Positions 52,588 to 61,363 of a stretch of DNA of 64,000 nucleotides are shown one piece after another. Origin of the DNA: Pollutimonas nitritireducens (GTDB taxonomy: Bacteria; Pseudomonadota; Gammaproteobacteria; Burkholderiales; Burkholderiaceae_B). Both the position numbers and the translations under genes were made by a program. Positions within the stretch are counted from its first letter, which is position 1. Every line of letters begins with the position of its first letter. The DNA lies in NCBI RefSeq assembly GCF_002849615.1, contig NZ_PDNV01000008.1:1-64000 (forward strand). Reading direction: 5' to 3'. The notes under the pieces were generated by a model. It did not search any database. It saw nothing but the letters and a program-made list of their open reading frames with translations, and had not been told where the DNA came from.

Positions 52588-53049
52588 ATGAGACTGGATT
52601 ACACCAAAGCATCGCCCGGCGGTGTGAAGGCACTTGGCGGCGTCTACGGTTATGTCGTGCAATCGGGGCTGGAGGATGTACTCGTCATGCTGGTCTATCT
52701 GCGCGTGAGCCAGATCAATGGCTGCGCCTATTGTCTGGACATGCATACACATGATCTGATCAAGAAAGGCGTGACACCTGCAAAGCTTGCGCTGGTGCAG
52801 GTCTGGCAAGAGGCGGGACCACTGTTCAGCGACCGCGAGAAGGCTGCGCTGGCGTGGGCTGAGTCCGTTACCCGCGTCGCGGAAACCCAAGTGCCTGACG
52901 ATGAATTCAACGCCGCGGCGGCGGTGTTCAACGAGAAAGAATTGGCTGACCTTACGGTGGCCATCGGCCTGATGAATGCCTTCAACCGGCTCGCCATCAG
53001 CTTTCGCCGTACACCCGAATCCGTATTGGCTGCCACCATCGTTGACTGA
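52588..53049 (+). CDS. AhpD-like carboxymuconolactone decarboxylase family protein
   Basis: A 153-residue protein with the redox motif CAYCLDMH in LRVSQINGCAYCLDMHTHDL, as in alkylhydroperoxidase AhpD-like enzymes, and the helix pattern EKAALAWAESVT. It probably reduces peroxides or acts as a thiol-based reductase. A GGAG site lies ahead of the ATG and it is cotranscribed with the cupin gene. A paralogue lies at 55597. Confidence 0.85.
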   Translation: MRLDYTKASPGGVKALGGVYGYVVQSGLEDVLVMLVYLRVSQINGCAYCLDMHTHDLIKKGVTPAKLALVQVWQEAGPLFSDREKAALAWAESVTRVAETQVPDDEFNAAAAVFNEKELADLTVAIGLMNAFNRLAISFRRTPESVLAATIVD

Positions 53050-53208
53050 CATTGCCGGTGCACGGCAGCGCTTGCCGGTGGCCACGGACTGTGCAACCGC
53101 CAGGATTTCGTGCTATGGAAACTTGCCCTCCAATCCGGCAACCTTCTCTAATTTTCAACCTTCACCAAGGGCTTTGCCGCGAAGCGCCGAACGTTCCTGG
53201 AACGAAGT

Positions 53209-54162
53209 TTACCCCATCTGCAATCGCGCCGAAGTGCCGCGATAATGGGCCAAACGCCACGCGGGTTCCACCTGGCGTACCAGCTGGCCGACCCAACTGA
53301 CAAACGCGCGGACGGCTGGCGAAAGATGGCGGTTCTGAGGGTACATGATGGATAACGGCACCTCGGGCGCCCCATATGATCCAAGAATGCTCACCAAGCG
53401 TCCATCTTGAAGATATGACCGGGCTATAAAATTCGCTATCCGGATCAAGCCTAGACCTTCCAAGCCACAGGTGACATACGCGTCGGTATCGTTGACCGCA
53501 AGATTTCCGGACACGCGAACGGTACGCTCTTGGCCATCGACAAGAAAGCGCCAATCAACCGAGCGTCCGGTCCGCCCGGACAGGAACTGAACCAAGCGGT
53601 GAGCTTTCAGGTCTTCCAGGGATTTCGGCTCGCCGTGATTTTTCAGATATTCGGGCGAAGCACAAGTCACCCATTCAAAGCTGCCGATCCGGCGGGCCAC
53701 CAACACCGCCGATGATTCGGGTATGCCGGCCCGCAGCACACAATCGATTCCCTCCTGGACCAGATCGACCGGACGATCTCCCAGGGTCAGAATGAGATCG
53801 ATATCGGGATACTGGCCCTGAAAGTCTTTGATAGACGGCAGAATAACCCGTCGAGCCAAGGAAGGCGACATGTCCACACGCAGTTTTCCGCGTGGCGGCA
53901 CAGTGCTGCCAGACAACGAGGACTCGACCACATCGACCTCGCTGAGGATTCGCCGGCAGTGATCATAATAAAGAATGCCGTCGGGCGTCAGGCTAAGTGT
54001 GCGCGTGGTTCGTTGCAACAGCCGAGCACCAAGATGCGCTTCCAGATCCTTTATCACCCTGCTTACGGTCGAGGGCGGCATGGAAAGACCATTTGCCGCA
54101 TTGGCGAAACCATTCATTTCAACAACGCGCACAAATATACGCATGGCCCGAAGTTTGTCCAC
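53209..54162 (-). CDS. LysR family transcriptional regulator
   Basis: A 317-residue regulator with MDKLRAMRIFVRVVEMNGFA and MPPSTVSRVIKDLEAHLGAR in the DNA-binding part, and a full ligand-binding domain. The start is GTG at 54162. It faces away from the aromatic alcohol reductase-like gene at 54510, with a palindrome in the 347-base gap, and is the likely controller of that gene and the downstream AhpD-like gene. Confidence 0.88.
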   Translation of the reverse strand: MDKLRAMRIFVRVVEMNGFANAANGLSMPPSTVSRVIKDLEAHLGARLLQRTTRTLSLTPDGILYYDHCRRILSEVDVVESSLSGSTVPPRGKLRVDMSPSLARRVILPSIKDFQGQYPDIDLILTLGDRPVDLVQEGIDCVLRAGIPESSAVLVARRIGSFEWVTCASPEYLKNHGEPKSLEDLKAHRLVQFLSGRTGRSVDWRFLVDGQERTVRVSGNLAVNDTDAYVTCGLEGLGLIRIANFIARSYLQDGRLVSILGSYGAPEVPLSIMYPQNRHLSPAVRAFVSWVGQLVRQVEPAWRLAHYRGTSARLQMG

Positions 54163-54509
54163 GTTCGAATCTCCAGATAAAGAGCCCGGTCCGGGAGGTC
54201 GGGCCTGCTATGAATGCGTGAATGGAAAGCCGTCCAGATCGCCATATTATTCCATTTTTTGCAATATTAAAACCAATACGTACGACTTTATCGGAGCCCC
54301 AATCCATCGATACACTTGTCTCAAGGCAGCTCCGGATCTGCTCTGGAAAGATGAAGTCAGCAGAAGCGTGACGATTATGCAGAAATATGGAATAGATTAA
54401 TTCCATCGTCGGGCTGGAGAGTTATCCGGGAGCGTGGAAGCGTCCTTGCAAGAAAGCAAGTTAAAGCCATTCGACCGACGCAAACATTCGAAGCAAAGGA
54501 AATACAACC
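54163..54509. other. Regulatory gap between divergent LysR and reductase genes
   Basis: This 347-base gap has no gene. It contains a palindrome at 54387-54406 and a matching ATTCCAT half-site at 54249-54255, near the LysR start. The two elements may be a recognition and an auxiliary site of the LysR protein. Confidence 0.45.
54387..54406. promoter_or_regulatory. 20-base LysR-type palindrome
   Basis: The arms ATGGAAT (54387-54393) and ATTCCAT (54400-54406) are exact inverted repeats around a 6-base spacer. The site lies about 105-125 bases upstream of the reductase ATG. A single ATTCCAT element recurs at 54249, closer to the LysR gene. Confidence 0.55.
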
Positions 54510-55475
54510 ATGAATCAACACCACACCGACGTGGATATTGAACACATGCTCGTACTTGGCGCGGGTCAGCTAGGCATGGCCGTACTGCGGGAGCTGGCGC
54601 CCCGTCGAAAGAAAGCAGAAACACCGCTGACAGTTCTAATCTCGCCCAAATCCATGGAATCGCGCAACGCATTGGACAAACAGTCAACTGCCGAGCTGCT
54701 CGGCCTGGGCGTTGAGCTTCTGCCCTTCGACCTATCCGCGTGCGCAGAAGAGAAGCTGACCGAAGTATTCAAGCGATTTCGGACCGTCATTAATTGCACG
54801 GGTTTTGTTGCAGGTCCGGGCACTCAAATGAAAGTGACACGTGCCGCGCTCGCTGCAGAGGTACGCCGATATTTTCCATGGCAGTTTGGTGTGGACTACG
54901 ACATCGTCGGAAAAGGCAGCGGGCAACCCGTCTTTGATGAACAGTACGACGTTAGAACGCTGCTGCGGTCACAGGACCAGACCGAGTGGGTCATTGTTTC
55001 CACCGGCATGTTCACGAGCTTTCTGTTTGAACCGGCCTTCGGTGTCGTCGACTTCAACACCAGGACAGTCCATGGCCTGGGCACCTGGGAAACCAAGGTT
55101 ACGGTTACCACACCCGAGGACATCGGACGGCTCACTACGGAAATCGTGCTGGAACAGCCCCGTATTGCAAATCAGATTATCTACATTGCCAGCGATACCC
55201 TTTCGTACGGAACACTTGCAGATATCGTGGAAGAGGTGACGGACGCCCGGTTCAACCGCGAACTCCTTACAAATGAACGTCTGAAGGATGCGCTGGCCCG
55301 ACATCCGGACGATGTCATGGCCCGGTATCGGACAGCTTTCGCACTGGGCGATGGGATGTGGTGGGACAAAGCACTCACTTACAACGAAAGCCGTTCTATT
55401 CCGACGACCGATGTCAGGTCATGGTTGCAACGCCATTTGAAGGCGGTGGCCTCAAGCCAGCCGGGGCAGCACTAA
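54510..55475 (+). CDS. NmrA/isoflavone reductase-like NAD(P)-binding reductase
   Basis: A 321-residue atypical short-chain reductase. The Rossmann motif VLGAGQLGMAVLREL is near the N-terminus. CTGFVAGPGTQMKV and RYFPWQFGVDYDIVG, then WVIVSTGMFTSFLFEPAFGV, are typical of the aromatic alcohol reductase/NmrA-like group (PCBER-like). An enone or aryl ether substrate is possible. It is divergent from LysR. An AhpD-like gene follows 121 bases downstream. Confidence 0.82.
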   Translation: MNQHHTDVDIEHMLVLGAGQLGMAVLRELAPRRKKAETPLTVLISPKSMESRNALDKQSTAELLGLGVELLPFDLSACAEEKLTEVFKRFRTVINCTGFVAGPGTQMKVTRAALAAEVRRYFPWQFGVDYDIVGKGSGQPVFDEQYDVRTLLRSQDQTEWVIVSTGMFTSFLFEPAFGVVDFNTRTVHGLGTWETKVTVTTPEDIGRLTTEIVLEQPRIANQIIYIASDTLSYGTLADIVEEVTDARFNRELLTNERLKDALARHPDDVMARYRTAFALGDGMWWDKALTYNESRSIPTTDVRSWLQRHLKAVASSQPGQH

Positions 55476-55596
55476 GCGGCAGCCCAGCGTAACTGCGGAT
55501 CTGGCTTATGCTTCCTGTACTTACGCTAGACCAAGGGTTTCGAGTTGAACGAAATGCGGTAATTTATCGCTTATTGCCCAATGAAGGAGTATAGCC

Positions 55597-56061
55597 ATGC
55601 AAGTACGTCTCGATTTCCCGAAAGCGGCGCCCGACGCTTACAGGGCGGTCGCCGAGCTCGATAGATATGTAAGGGAAGAGTCCGGGCTGGACCATCAGCT
55701 ACTTCACCTGATAAAACTGCGAGCCTCTCAGATCAATGGCTGCGCCTACTGCGTGGACATGCACGTCAAGGAAGCGCGTCGAGACGGCCTCAGTGAGCAG
55801 TGGATCAACCTGGTCAGCGTTTGGCAAGAGTCGCCGGTCTTCACCCCCCGCGAACGGGCAGTTCTCGCCTGGACCGAGGCGCTGACCAATCTTGCTCAAA
55901 CTCGTGCACCGGACGCTGACTTCGAGCCGCTGCGCGACTTCTTCTCTGAGGCTGAAATGACGAAGCTGACCGTGGCAATCGGCACGATTAACGTATGGAA
56001 CCGCCTCGCCGTAGGATTCCGCTCTCAACACCCTGTCGATACGACAAGAAAGGCTGCTTGA
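55597..56061 (+). CDS. AhpD-like carboxymuconolactone decarboxylase family protein
   Basis: A 154-residue protein with CAYCVDMH in IKLRASQINGCAYCVDMHVK, then ERAVLAWTEALTNLAQTRAP, the AhpD-like pattern. It is a paralogue of the gene at 52588, with the same length and motif. A strong AAGGAG precedes the ATG. It follows the reductase in the same direction. Confidence 0.85.
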   Translation: MQVRLDFPKAAPDAYRAVAELDRYVREESGLDHQLLHLIKLRASQINGCAYCVDMHVKEARRDGLSEQWINLVSVWQESPVFTPRERAVLAWTEALTNLAQTRAPDADFEPLRDFFSEAEMTKLTVAIGTINVWNRLAVGFRSQHPVDTTRKAA

Positions 56062-56084
56062 GTTCGATGCCGTTTCGACCGGGC

Positions 56085-56546
56085 CTATATCCAAGCCCGG
56101 ACCCTCGCCTTGTACGACGTAAAATCAGCACCGAAATTTTCTTGAAGAAATCGCTCTTCGGGCCGGATCTGATACCGATGAATGTAAAGTGCAAAGGCGA
56201 AAGCAAACAGCAGCGACAAGGCGTTGCCCAGGAATACCGCCCAAGCGATCAGCATCAGCAGTATTCCCAGGTACATCGGGTTTCGCGTAAAACTATAGAC
56301 ACCGGATGTGACCAATGTTGATGCAGCTCCCGGGTTTCTTGGATTGGGTGTGGTTTGCGCCTGCTTGAAGGCCATGATGCCTGCCATGCTGATGCCGAGC
56401 CCGATCAGGCTGATGATAACCGCCGCTAAAACGCTGCTGAGTGACGGCAGAAAAAACCCCGGTAGAAGGACGGAAATCAGCCACATGATCAGAGCGGTCA
56501 CGAGCATAATAATGGGTGGCGGAACGGCTAGCTCAAGAGAATTCAT
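56085..56546 (-). CDS. Isoprenylcysteine carboxyl methyltransferase-like membrane protein
   Basis: A 153-residue membrane protein with four hydrophobic segments and the ICMT/PEMT signature LVTSGVYSFTRNPMYLGILL followed by RPEERFLQENFGADFTSYKA. Proteins of this family methylate small molecules or lipids with S-adenosylmethionine. The substrate is unknown. The ATG at 56546 was chosen over the extension. It converges with the AhpD-like gene. Confidence 0.83.
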   Translation of the reverse strand: MNSLELAVPPPIIMLVTALIMWLISVLLPGFFLPSLSSVLAAVIISLIGLGISMAGIMAFKQAQTTPNPRNPGAASTLVTSGVYSFTRNPMYLGILLMLIAWAVFLGNALSLLFAFAFALYIHRYQIRPEERFLQENFGADFTSYKARVRAWI

Positions 56547-56679
56547 ACCTGTCTCCAACTGGAATAATATCGGGTAAAACAAGCATGCATTTAGCGAGAG
56601 TGCTTACAAGAGCCACGGCAATAATTAGCCGCTCGCAGGAACCGCTACGCGGTCGCCTGGCTACACCACCTGCTTGGCC

Positions 56680-57015
56680 TTAGGCCACGCTGTCCACGAC
56701 CGATGCGCCTGGCGCATCTTCGCTTACTGAAAAAATGCCCTGGTTACGTGCTGCCTCGGCTTCATAGAGGTGGCTCGTACCGATAACCTGCCCATTTGTC
56801 GCCTTCAGATTAAACATGTATTTTCCAGACGAGGCCTGCTTGCGCTCGAAGTGTGCGTCGTTCGTTGCATTCTTCTTTACGGACTCAACGCCACTCAGAC
56901 ATGATGCTTTGGTCTGATAGCCCTCGCTGGTAAGAATTGATTCCCCGTTGCTGGCATTCAACCTGAATCGGAACTCGCCACCTTTGTCTTTATATATTTC
57001 GAATTTTCCGGTCAT
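56680..57015 (-). CDS. YegP-type DUF1508 protein
   Basis: A 111-residue protein with two copies of the DUF1508 repeat. The first is GKFEIYKDKGGEFRFRLNAS with GYQTKASCLSGVESVKKNA. The second is GKYMFNLKATNGQVIGTSHL. The function of the family is unknown. I used the ATG at 57015 because an AGGAG site lies 7 bases ahead. Two codons upstream another ATG is too close to it. Confidence 0.85.
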   Translation of the reverse strand: MTGKFEIYKDKGGEFRFRLNASNGESILTSEGYQTKASCLSGVESVKKNATNDAHFERKQASSGKYMFNLKATNGQVIGTSHLYEAEAARNQGIFSVSEDAPGASVVDSVA

Positions 57016-57276
57016 GAACATGCTCCTTTGGAACAGATGAGTTGACCCCCTTATGCGGCAAGGGTCGAATAAGAGTATCAGGTTCTGGTGACGAACAGTG
57101 TTATACCTTCGGATAGCCCTGCCCCCACAGCAACGGCACAGCGAACACAAAACCGTACGATTATTTCTCCAAATGAAATTAAGAAGTGTCGAATCAATGG
57201 ATTCCGCATACACCGTGACCTAATTTAGACTTCATGAACGGTGCCAAAATTGGTACGCCATCATCGGAGCTACGTC

Positions 57277-57888
57277 ATGAAACTCTTTCACCACCCGCTT
57301 TCCGGCCACTCGCATCGCGTTCGCCTGTTCCTGTCGCTGCTCGGGCTGTCCCATGAACTCATCGAAGTCGACCTGAGATCCGGCGCGCACAAGAAGCCCG
57401 ACTTCCTGGCGCTTAATCCGTTCGGCCAGGTCCCCGTCCTGGACGACGGCGGCGTCGTTATCGCCGACTCCAACGCGATCCTTATCTACCTTGCCAAAAA
57501 GGCGGGCCGCAACGACTGGCTACCCGACGATCCTCAGGGCGCGGCGGCTGTGCAGCGCTGGCTCTCCGTCGCGGCTGGCGAGTTGGCGTACGGCGTCGCT
57601 TCAGCCCGCCTGGTCACGGTATTCGGCGCGAAGTACAACCCCGAGGAGGTCATCGCACGGGCGCACGCTCTTCTCGACAAACTGGAACACCACCTGGCCG
57701 GACGCGACTGGCTGGTCGGAGCACATCCGACCATCGCGGATGTCGCCATCTACAGCTACGTGGCGCGGGCTCCCGAAGGGAACGTCGCACTCGGGGGATA
57801 TCCGGCGGTCAACTCCTTTTTGCGTAGAATCGAGGCACTGCCAAATTTCGTGCCGTTCGCCCAGACTCCTTCCGGGCTCGCGGCGTGA
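57277..57888 (+). CDS. Glutathione S-transferase family protein
   Basis: A 203-residue GST with [20 protein letters not shown] in the N-terminal domain, [20 protein letters not shown] with the cis-Pro and the Ser-containing gamma-glutamyl site, and [20 protein letters not shown] in the helical domain. A CGGAG site precedes the ATG at 57277. It overlaps the next gene at its stop (GTGA), so the two are translationally coupled. Confidence 0.88.
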   Translation: MKLFHHPLSGHSHRVRLFLSLLGLSHELIEVDLRSGAHKKPDFLALNPFGQVPVLDDGGVVIADSNAILIYLAKKAGRNDWLPDDPQGAAAVQRWLSVAAGELAYGVASARLVTVFGAKYNPEEVIARAHALLDKLEHHLAGRDWLVGAHPTIADVAIYSYVARAPEGNVALGGYPAVNSFLRRIEALPNFVPFAQTPSGLAA

Positions 57889-58871
57889 CAGCGTTGCTCG
57901 CCGCGTCGGCAACGTGCGAGCGTCTGGATCGAGCCAACAAGGACACTGAAATGGCCAACAGACTGTCGAAGTTGCCAACGTGGCACGCGGGCGAAACCTT
58001 TATCCAGGAGAAATCTGGCGTGCTCGATCGCATGCGCCTTGTCGGCCAGCGGGTCGTGCGCGACCACATGCCCGACCAGCATCGCGACTTCTACGCGCAG
58101 TTGCCCTTTATTGTGCTGGGAAGCGTGGATCCTGACAACGACGCGTGGGCCACGATACTGTGCGGCAAGCCCGGCTTCATGGCTTCGCCGACACCAACGA
58201 TCCTGGATATCGCCGCGCGTGCCGACAAAAGCGATCCCGCAGGTGCCGGCCTGCAGGCTGGACTTTCCATCGGGCTTCTCGGCATCGAAATGCACACGCG
58301 CCGCCGCAATCGCATGAACGGCATCGTTGCAAGCACCGAGGACGGCCTGCGGGTCGAAGTGGACCAAAGCTTCGGCAACTGTCCCCGGTACATCCAGCTG
58401 CGCGATTTCGATTTTGCGCGCGACCCCGATGAGCCGTTCACCGCTCGGTCGGAGGATCTCGTCCAGCTCGACCGACCCGCTCGTGCGCTGATCGAGACGG
58501 CCGACGCGTTTTTTGTTGCCTCGTATGCCGACCGGAAAAGTCGCCGCCAGGCGGACGTCTCGCACCGCGGTGGCAAGGCCGGTTTTGTGCAGGTCGGCGA
58601 CGACGATGTGCTTACCATTCCAGACTTCAACGGCAACGGCTTCTTCGCGACGCTCGGCAACCTCATCCTCAATGGCAAGGCGGGGCTCATCTTCGTCGAT
58701 TACGAACGTGGCGACGTATTGCAGATGACGGGCGATGCAGAAGTCATTATGGACTCCCCAGCGATCGCCGCAGTCAAAGGTGCCGAGCGACTCTGGACCT
58801 TCCGTGCACGCCGGATCGTGCGTCGTCGTGCCGCGCTTGCGCTGCGGTGGAACCTTCCCAGGAGAACCTGA
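57885..58871 (+). CDS. FMN-binding pyridoxamine 5'-phosphate oxidase family protein
   Basis: A protein of 306-328 residues. The PNPOx-like split barrel is seen in [20 protein letters not shown] and [20 protein letters not shown]-like segments (here [20 protein letters not shown]), followed by [20 protein letters not shown]. The start is either GTG at 57885, overlapping the gst stop, or the ATG at 57951 that begins [14 protein letters not shown]. The role is likely a flavin-dependent reduction, possibly of a quinone or peroxide. It is coupled to gst upstream and DUF1348 downstream. Confidence 0.82.
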   Translation: MTALLAASATCERLDRANKDTEMANRLSKLPTWHAGETFIQEKSGVLDRMRLVGQRVVRDHMPDQHRDFYAQLPFIVLGSVDPDNDAWATILCGKPGFMASPTPTILDIAARADKSDPAGAGLQAGLSIGLLGIEMHTRRRNRMNGIVASTEDGLRVEVDQSFGNCPRYIQLRDFDFARDPDEPFTARSEDLVQLDRPARALIETADAFFVASYADRKSRRQADVSHRGGKAGFVQVGDDDVLTIPDFNGNGFFATLGNLILNGKAGLIFVDYERGDVLQMTGDAEVIMDSPAIAAVKGAERLWTFRARRIVRRRAALALRWNLPRRT

Positions 58872-59336
58872 ATGCCCAATCCCCCTCTACCCCCGTTCAA
58901 TACGCAGACCGCCATCGAGAAAGTCCGTCTCGCGGAAGATGGCTGGAATAGCCGCGATCCGGCGAAAGTTTCATTGGCCTACACCGAAGACACGCGCTGG
59001 CGCAATCGCGCCGAGTTCGTGAAAGGTCGCGCGGAAGTCGTGGGTTTTCTCACTCGCAAGTGGAACCGTGAGCTCGAATACCGCCTTATCAAGGAACTCT
59101 GGGCATTCAACGGAACCCGCATCGCGGTGCGCTTTGCCTACGAATATCGAGATGACAGCGGACAGTGGTATCGTGCCTACGGCAACGAAAACTGGGAGTT
59201 CGCCGAGGATGGGCGAATGCGCGAGCGGCACGCCAGCATCAACGAACACCCGATCAGTGAAACAGACCGGCAGTTCCGGTGGCCCCTCGGGCGCCGCCCC
59301 GATGATCATCCCGGTCTGAGCCATTTCGGCTTTTGA
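58872..59336 (+). CDS. NTF2-like DUF1348 protein
   Basis: A 154-residue protein of the nuclear transport factor 2-like DUF1348 family. It has the blocks [34 protein letters not shown], and [20 protein letters not shown]. The function is unknown. It begins directly after the stop of the FMN-binding gene, in one operon with it and the gst gene. Confidence 0.87.
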   Translation: MPNPPLPPFNTQTAIEKVRLAEDGWNSRDPAKVSLAYTEDTRWRNRAEFVKGRAEVVGFLTRKWNRELEYRLIKELWAFNGTRIAVRFAYEYRDDSGQWYRAYGNENWEFAEDGRMRERHASINEHPISETDRQFRWPLGRRPDDHPGLSHFGF

Positions 59337-59358
59337 TCAGAACGCGGGAGGCACAAAG

Positions 59359-60237
59359 TTGGATCGCTGGCAGGCAATGCGGATTTTCGTAAAGGTGGCA
59401 GAAACAGAGAGCTTCGCGGCGTCGGCGCGTCAGTTGCACATGAGTGCGCCGGCCGTGACGCGGGCAATTGCTGCGCTCGAAGACGTGATCTGCGCACGCC
59501 TGTTCGTGCGCACGACGCGCTCGGTGAGGCTCACCGAGCCCGGAAGGCGCTACCTGCACGATTGCAAACGTATCCTGGCGGACATCGTTGAAGCCGAGAC
59601 CGCCGCAGCCGGTTCCTATGCCGTCCCGACCGGAACGCTCGCCATCACGGCCCCCATGCTGTTCGGACAGATGTACGTCCTGCCCATTCTGCACGAGTTT
59701 CTGAAGCGCTATCCGACAGTCAACGGCAGGATGCTATCCATGGACCGGCCGGTAAACCTGATCGACGAAGGAATTGACGTGGCCATCCGGATCGGACACC
59801 TGCAGGACTCCAGCTTTTCAGCGATTCAGGTCGGCACGGTACGGCGGGTCGTATGCGGTTCCCCGGCCTACTTCCAAGAGTACGGTATTCCGGAATCGCC
59901 CGCCGACCTCAAGAACCATCGCATTGCGGCATCCACAGGTGCATGGGCGTCGCCAGAATGGCGATTCGCGGGCGATCAAAGAGTGACGCTCCCGAACTGG
60001 CTGCAGTCCAATACCAACGAGGCGGCCATTGCAACCGCCGTAGCCGGTTTGGCTGTGACCAGAGTACTTCATTACCAGATCGATCCGGCATTGCGAGATG
60101 GCAAACTGCAGATCGTGCTCGCGGCGCATGAAGAGCCGCCGCTGCCCATCCACGTCCTTTATACAGAGGGGCGGCAGGCATCGGCGAAAGTCAGGGCGTT
60201 TGTGGATTTGGCGGTTTCGAGGTTGCGGGGGGAGTAG
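59359..60237 (+). CDS. LysR family transcriptional regulator
   Basis: A 292-residue regulator that starts with TTG after a GGGAGG site, and then reads DRWQAMRIFVKVAETESFAA and MSAPAVTRAIAALEDVICAR. The ligand domain is complete. It is the last gene of the gst, FMN-binding, DUF1348 run, 22 bases after DUF1348. This suggests a regulator that is part of the operon it controls. Confidence 0.88.
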   Translation: MDRWQAMRIFVKVAETESFAASARQLHMSAPAVTRAIAALEDVICARLFVRTTRSVRLTEPGRRYLHDCKRILADIVEAETAAAGSYAVPTGTLAITAPMLFGQMYVLPILHEFLKRYPTVNGRMLSMDRPVNLIDEGIDVAIRIGHLQDSSFSAIQVGTVRRVVCGSPAYFQEYGIPESPADLKNHRIAASTGAWASPEWRFAGDQRVTLPNWLQSNTNEAAIATAVAGLAVTRVLHYQIDPALRDGKLQIVLAAHEEPPLPIHVLYTEGRQASAKVRAFVDLAVSRLRGE

Positions 60238-60240
60238 TAC

Positions 60241-61206
60241 TTATTCGATCTTGATGCCCGCCTCATCAACTACCTTCTGGATGGCGATGGTGTCCTCGCG
60301 GATTTGCTTGGCGAAGTCGGATGGTGAGCCGCCGCCAGCGACGGCGCCTTTATCGCCCAGTACCTTTTTCACTGCCGGCATCTGCAGTATTTCGTTGATA
60401 TTCTTGTTTAGAAGCTGCGTGACGTCATCAGGCATGCCTTTGGGTCCGAGGATGCCGAACCATTGGCCCATGGTGACTCCAGGGTAGCCCACCTCGGTCA
60501 TCGTGGGTACATCCGGAAGCAGCGGCAGGCGTTCCGGGCTGACAGCGGCAATACCCACCAACTTTCCTGCCTTGATGTTAGGCACCATCAGCGGCGGAGA
60601 ATCTACGTTGAAGTCCACTTCGCCCGATATCAGGTCAGTGAGCGCCTGGGCGCTGCCCTTATAGGGAATATGCGTCATCTGGACGCCGGTCGCCTTGGAG
60701 AACTGCGCTGCCGCCAGGTGCTGGGAACTGCCCACCCCCGACGATGCATAGTTCAGGGGCCTTTTCTTGGCGAGCGCCATGAGCTCTTGCATGTTCTTCA
60801 CATTGAGCTTGTTGGAGGCAGTGAGTATCAGGGGTGTACTCGCCACCATGGCAATCGGCGTAAAGCTGGTGTTGACGTCGTAAGGCAGGCTCTTATACAA
60901 GGCGGGGGCGGTGGCATTGGAATTGGAGTGCCCCATCAGCAAGGTGTAGCCGTCAGCCTGCGAGCGGGCAACTTGGTCGGCGGCGATCGTCCCAGCGGCA
61001 CCGGGCTTGTTTTCAACGACAAAGCTTTGACCCAGACGCTGCTCCAGCTCTTTGCTGACCAGTCGCGCCACCACATCGGTAAAGCCTCCGGGGCTGAAGC
61101 CCACGATCATGGTTACGGGTTTTTCCGGATAGGCTGCATGGGCAGTCGTATAGGCGATAGTACTTAGGGTCAGGGCCAGAATCTTGGTAACGCGTTTGCT
61201 GAGCAT
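60241..61206 (-). CDS. Bug-type (TctC) solute-binding protein
   Basis: A 321-residue periplasmic protein. The signal peptide ends TAHA near residue 24. The mature part starts AYPEKPVTMIVGFSPGGFTD, then ENKPGAAGTIAADQVARSQA and DGYTLLMG. It is the last gene of the CaiB/HMG-CoA lyase-like operon, with a 157-base gap that contains direct repeats, so it may also have its own promoter. The ligand is presumably the carboxylic acid activated by CaiB. Confidence 0.92.
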   Translation of the reverse strand: MLSKRVTKILALTLSTIAYTTAHAAYPEKPVTMIVGFSPGGFTDVVARLVSKELEQRLGQSFVVENKPGAAGTIAADQVARSQADGYTLLMGHSNSNATAPALYKSLPYDVNTSFTPIAMVASTPLILTASNKLNVKNMQELMALAKKRPLNYASSGVGSSQHLAAAQFSKATGVQMTHIPYKGSAQALTDLISGEVDFNVDSPPLMVPNIKAGKLVGIAAVSPERLPLLPDVPTMTEVGYPGVTMGQWFGILGPKGMPDDVTQLLNKNINEILQMPAVKKVLGDKGAVAGGGSPSDFAKQIREDTIAIQKVVDEAGIKIE

Positions 61207-61280
61207 GTCTTCTCCTTTGGCTTATTGTTTGCAAGGCTGGCAGTATGCTTTGCCATTGCTTCGTATTTGCTGCTGGGTGA

Positions 61281-61313
61281 TCTGTCTATAACACTAATCT
61301 GTCTACAACACTA
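61281..61313 (+). repeat. Two 16-base direct repeats upstream of Bug gene
   Basis: TCTGTCTATAACACTA at 61281 and TCTGTCTACAACACTA at 61298 differ at one base and repeat with a 17-base period. They lie 75-108 bases upstream of the Bug start. A regulator binding two tandem sites is likely. Confidence 0.5.
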
Positions 61314-61363
61314 GTTATCGCTACTTTTTTACTGCGCTCCTTGAAATGATGCTTCGATGTTGC

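Noticed and set aside
57756-58565. Leftward 269-codon frame over the FMN-binding gene
   Set aside because: Antisense shadow of a well-supported rightward operon.
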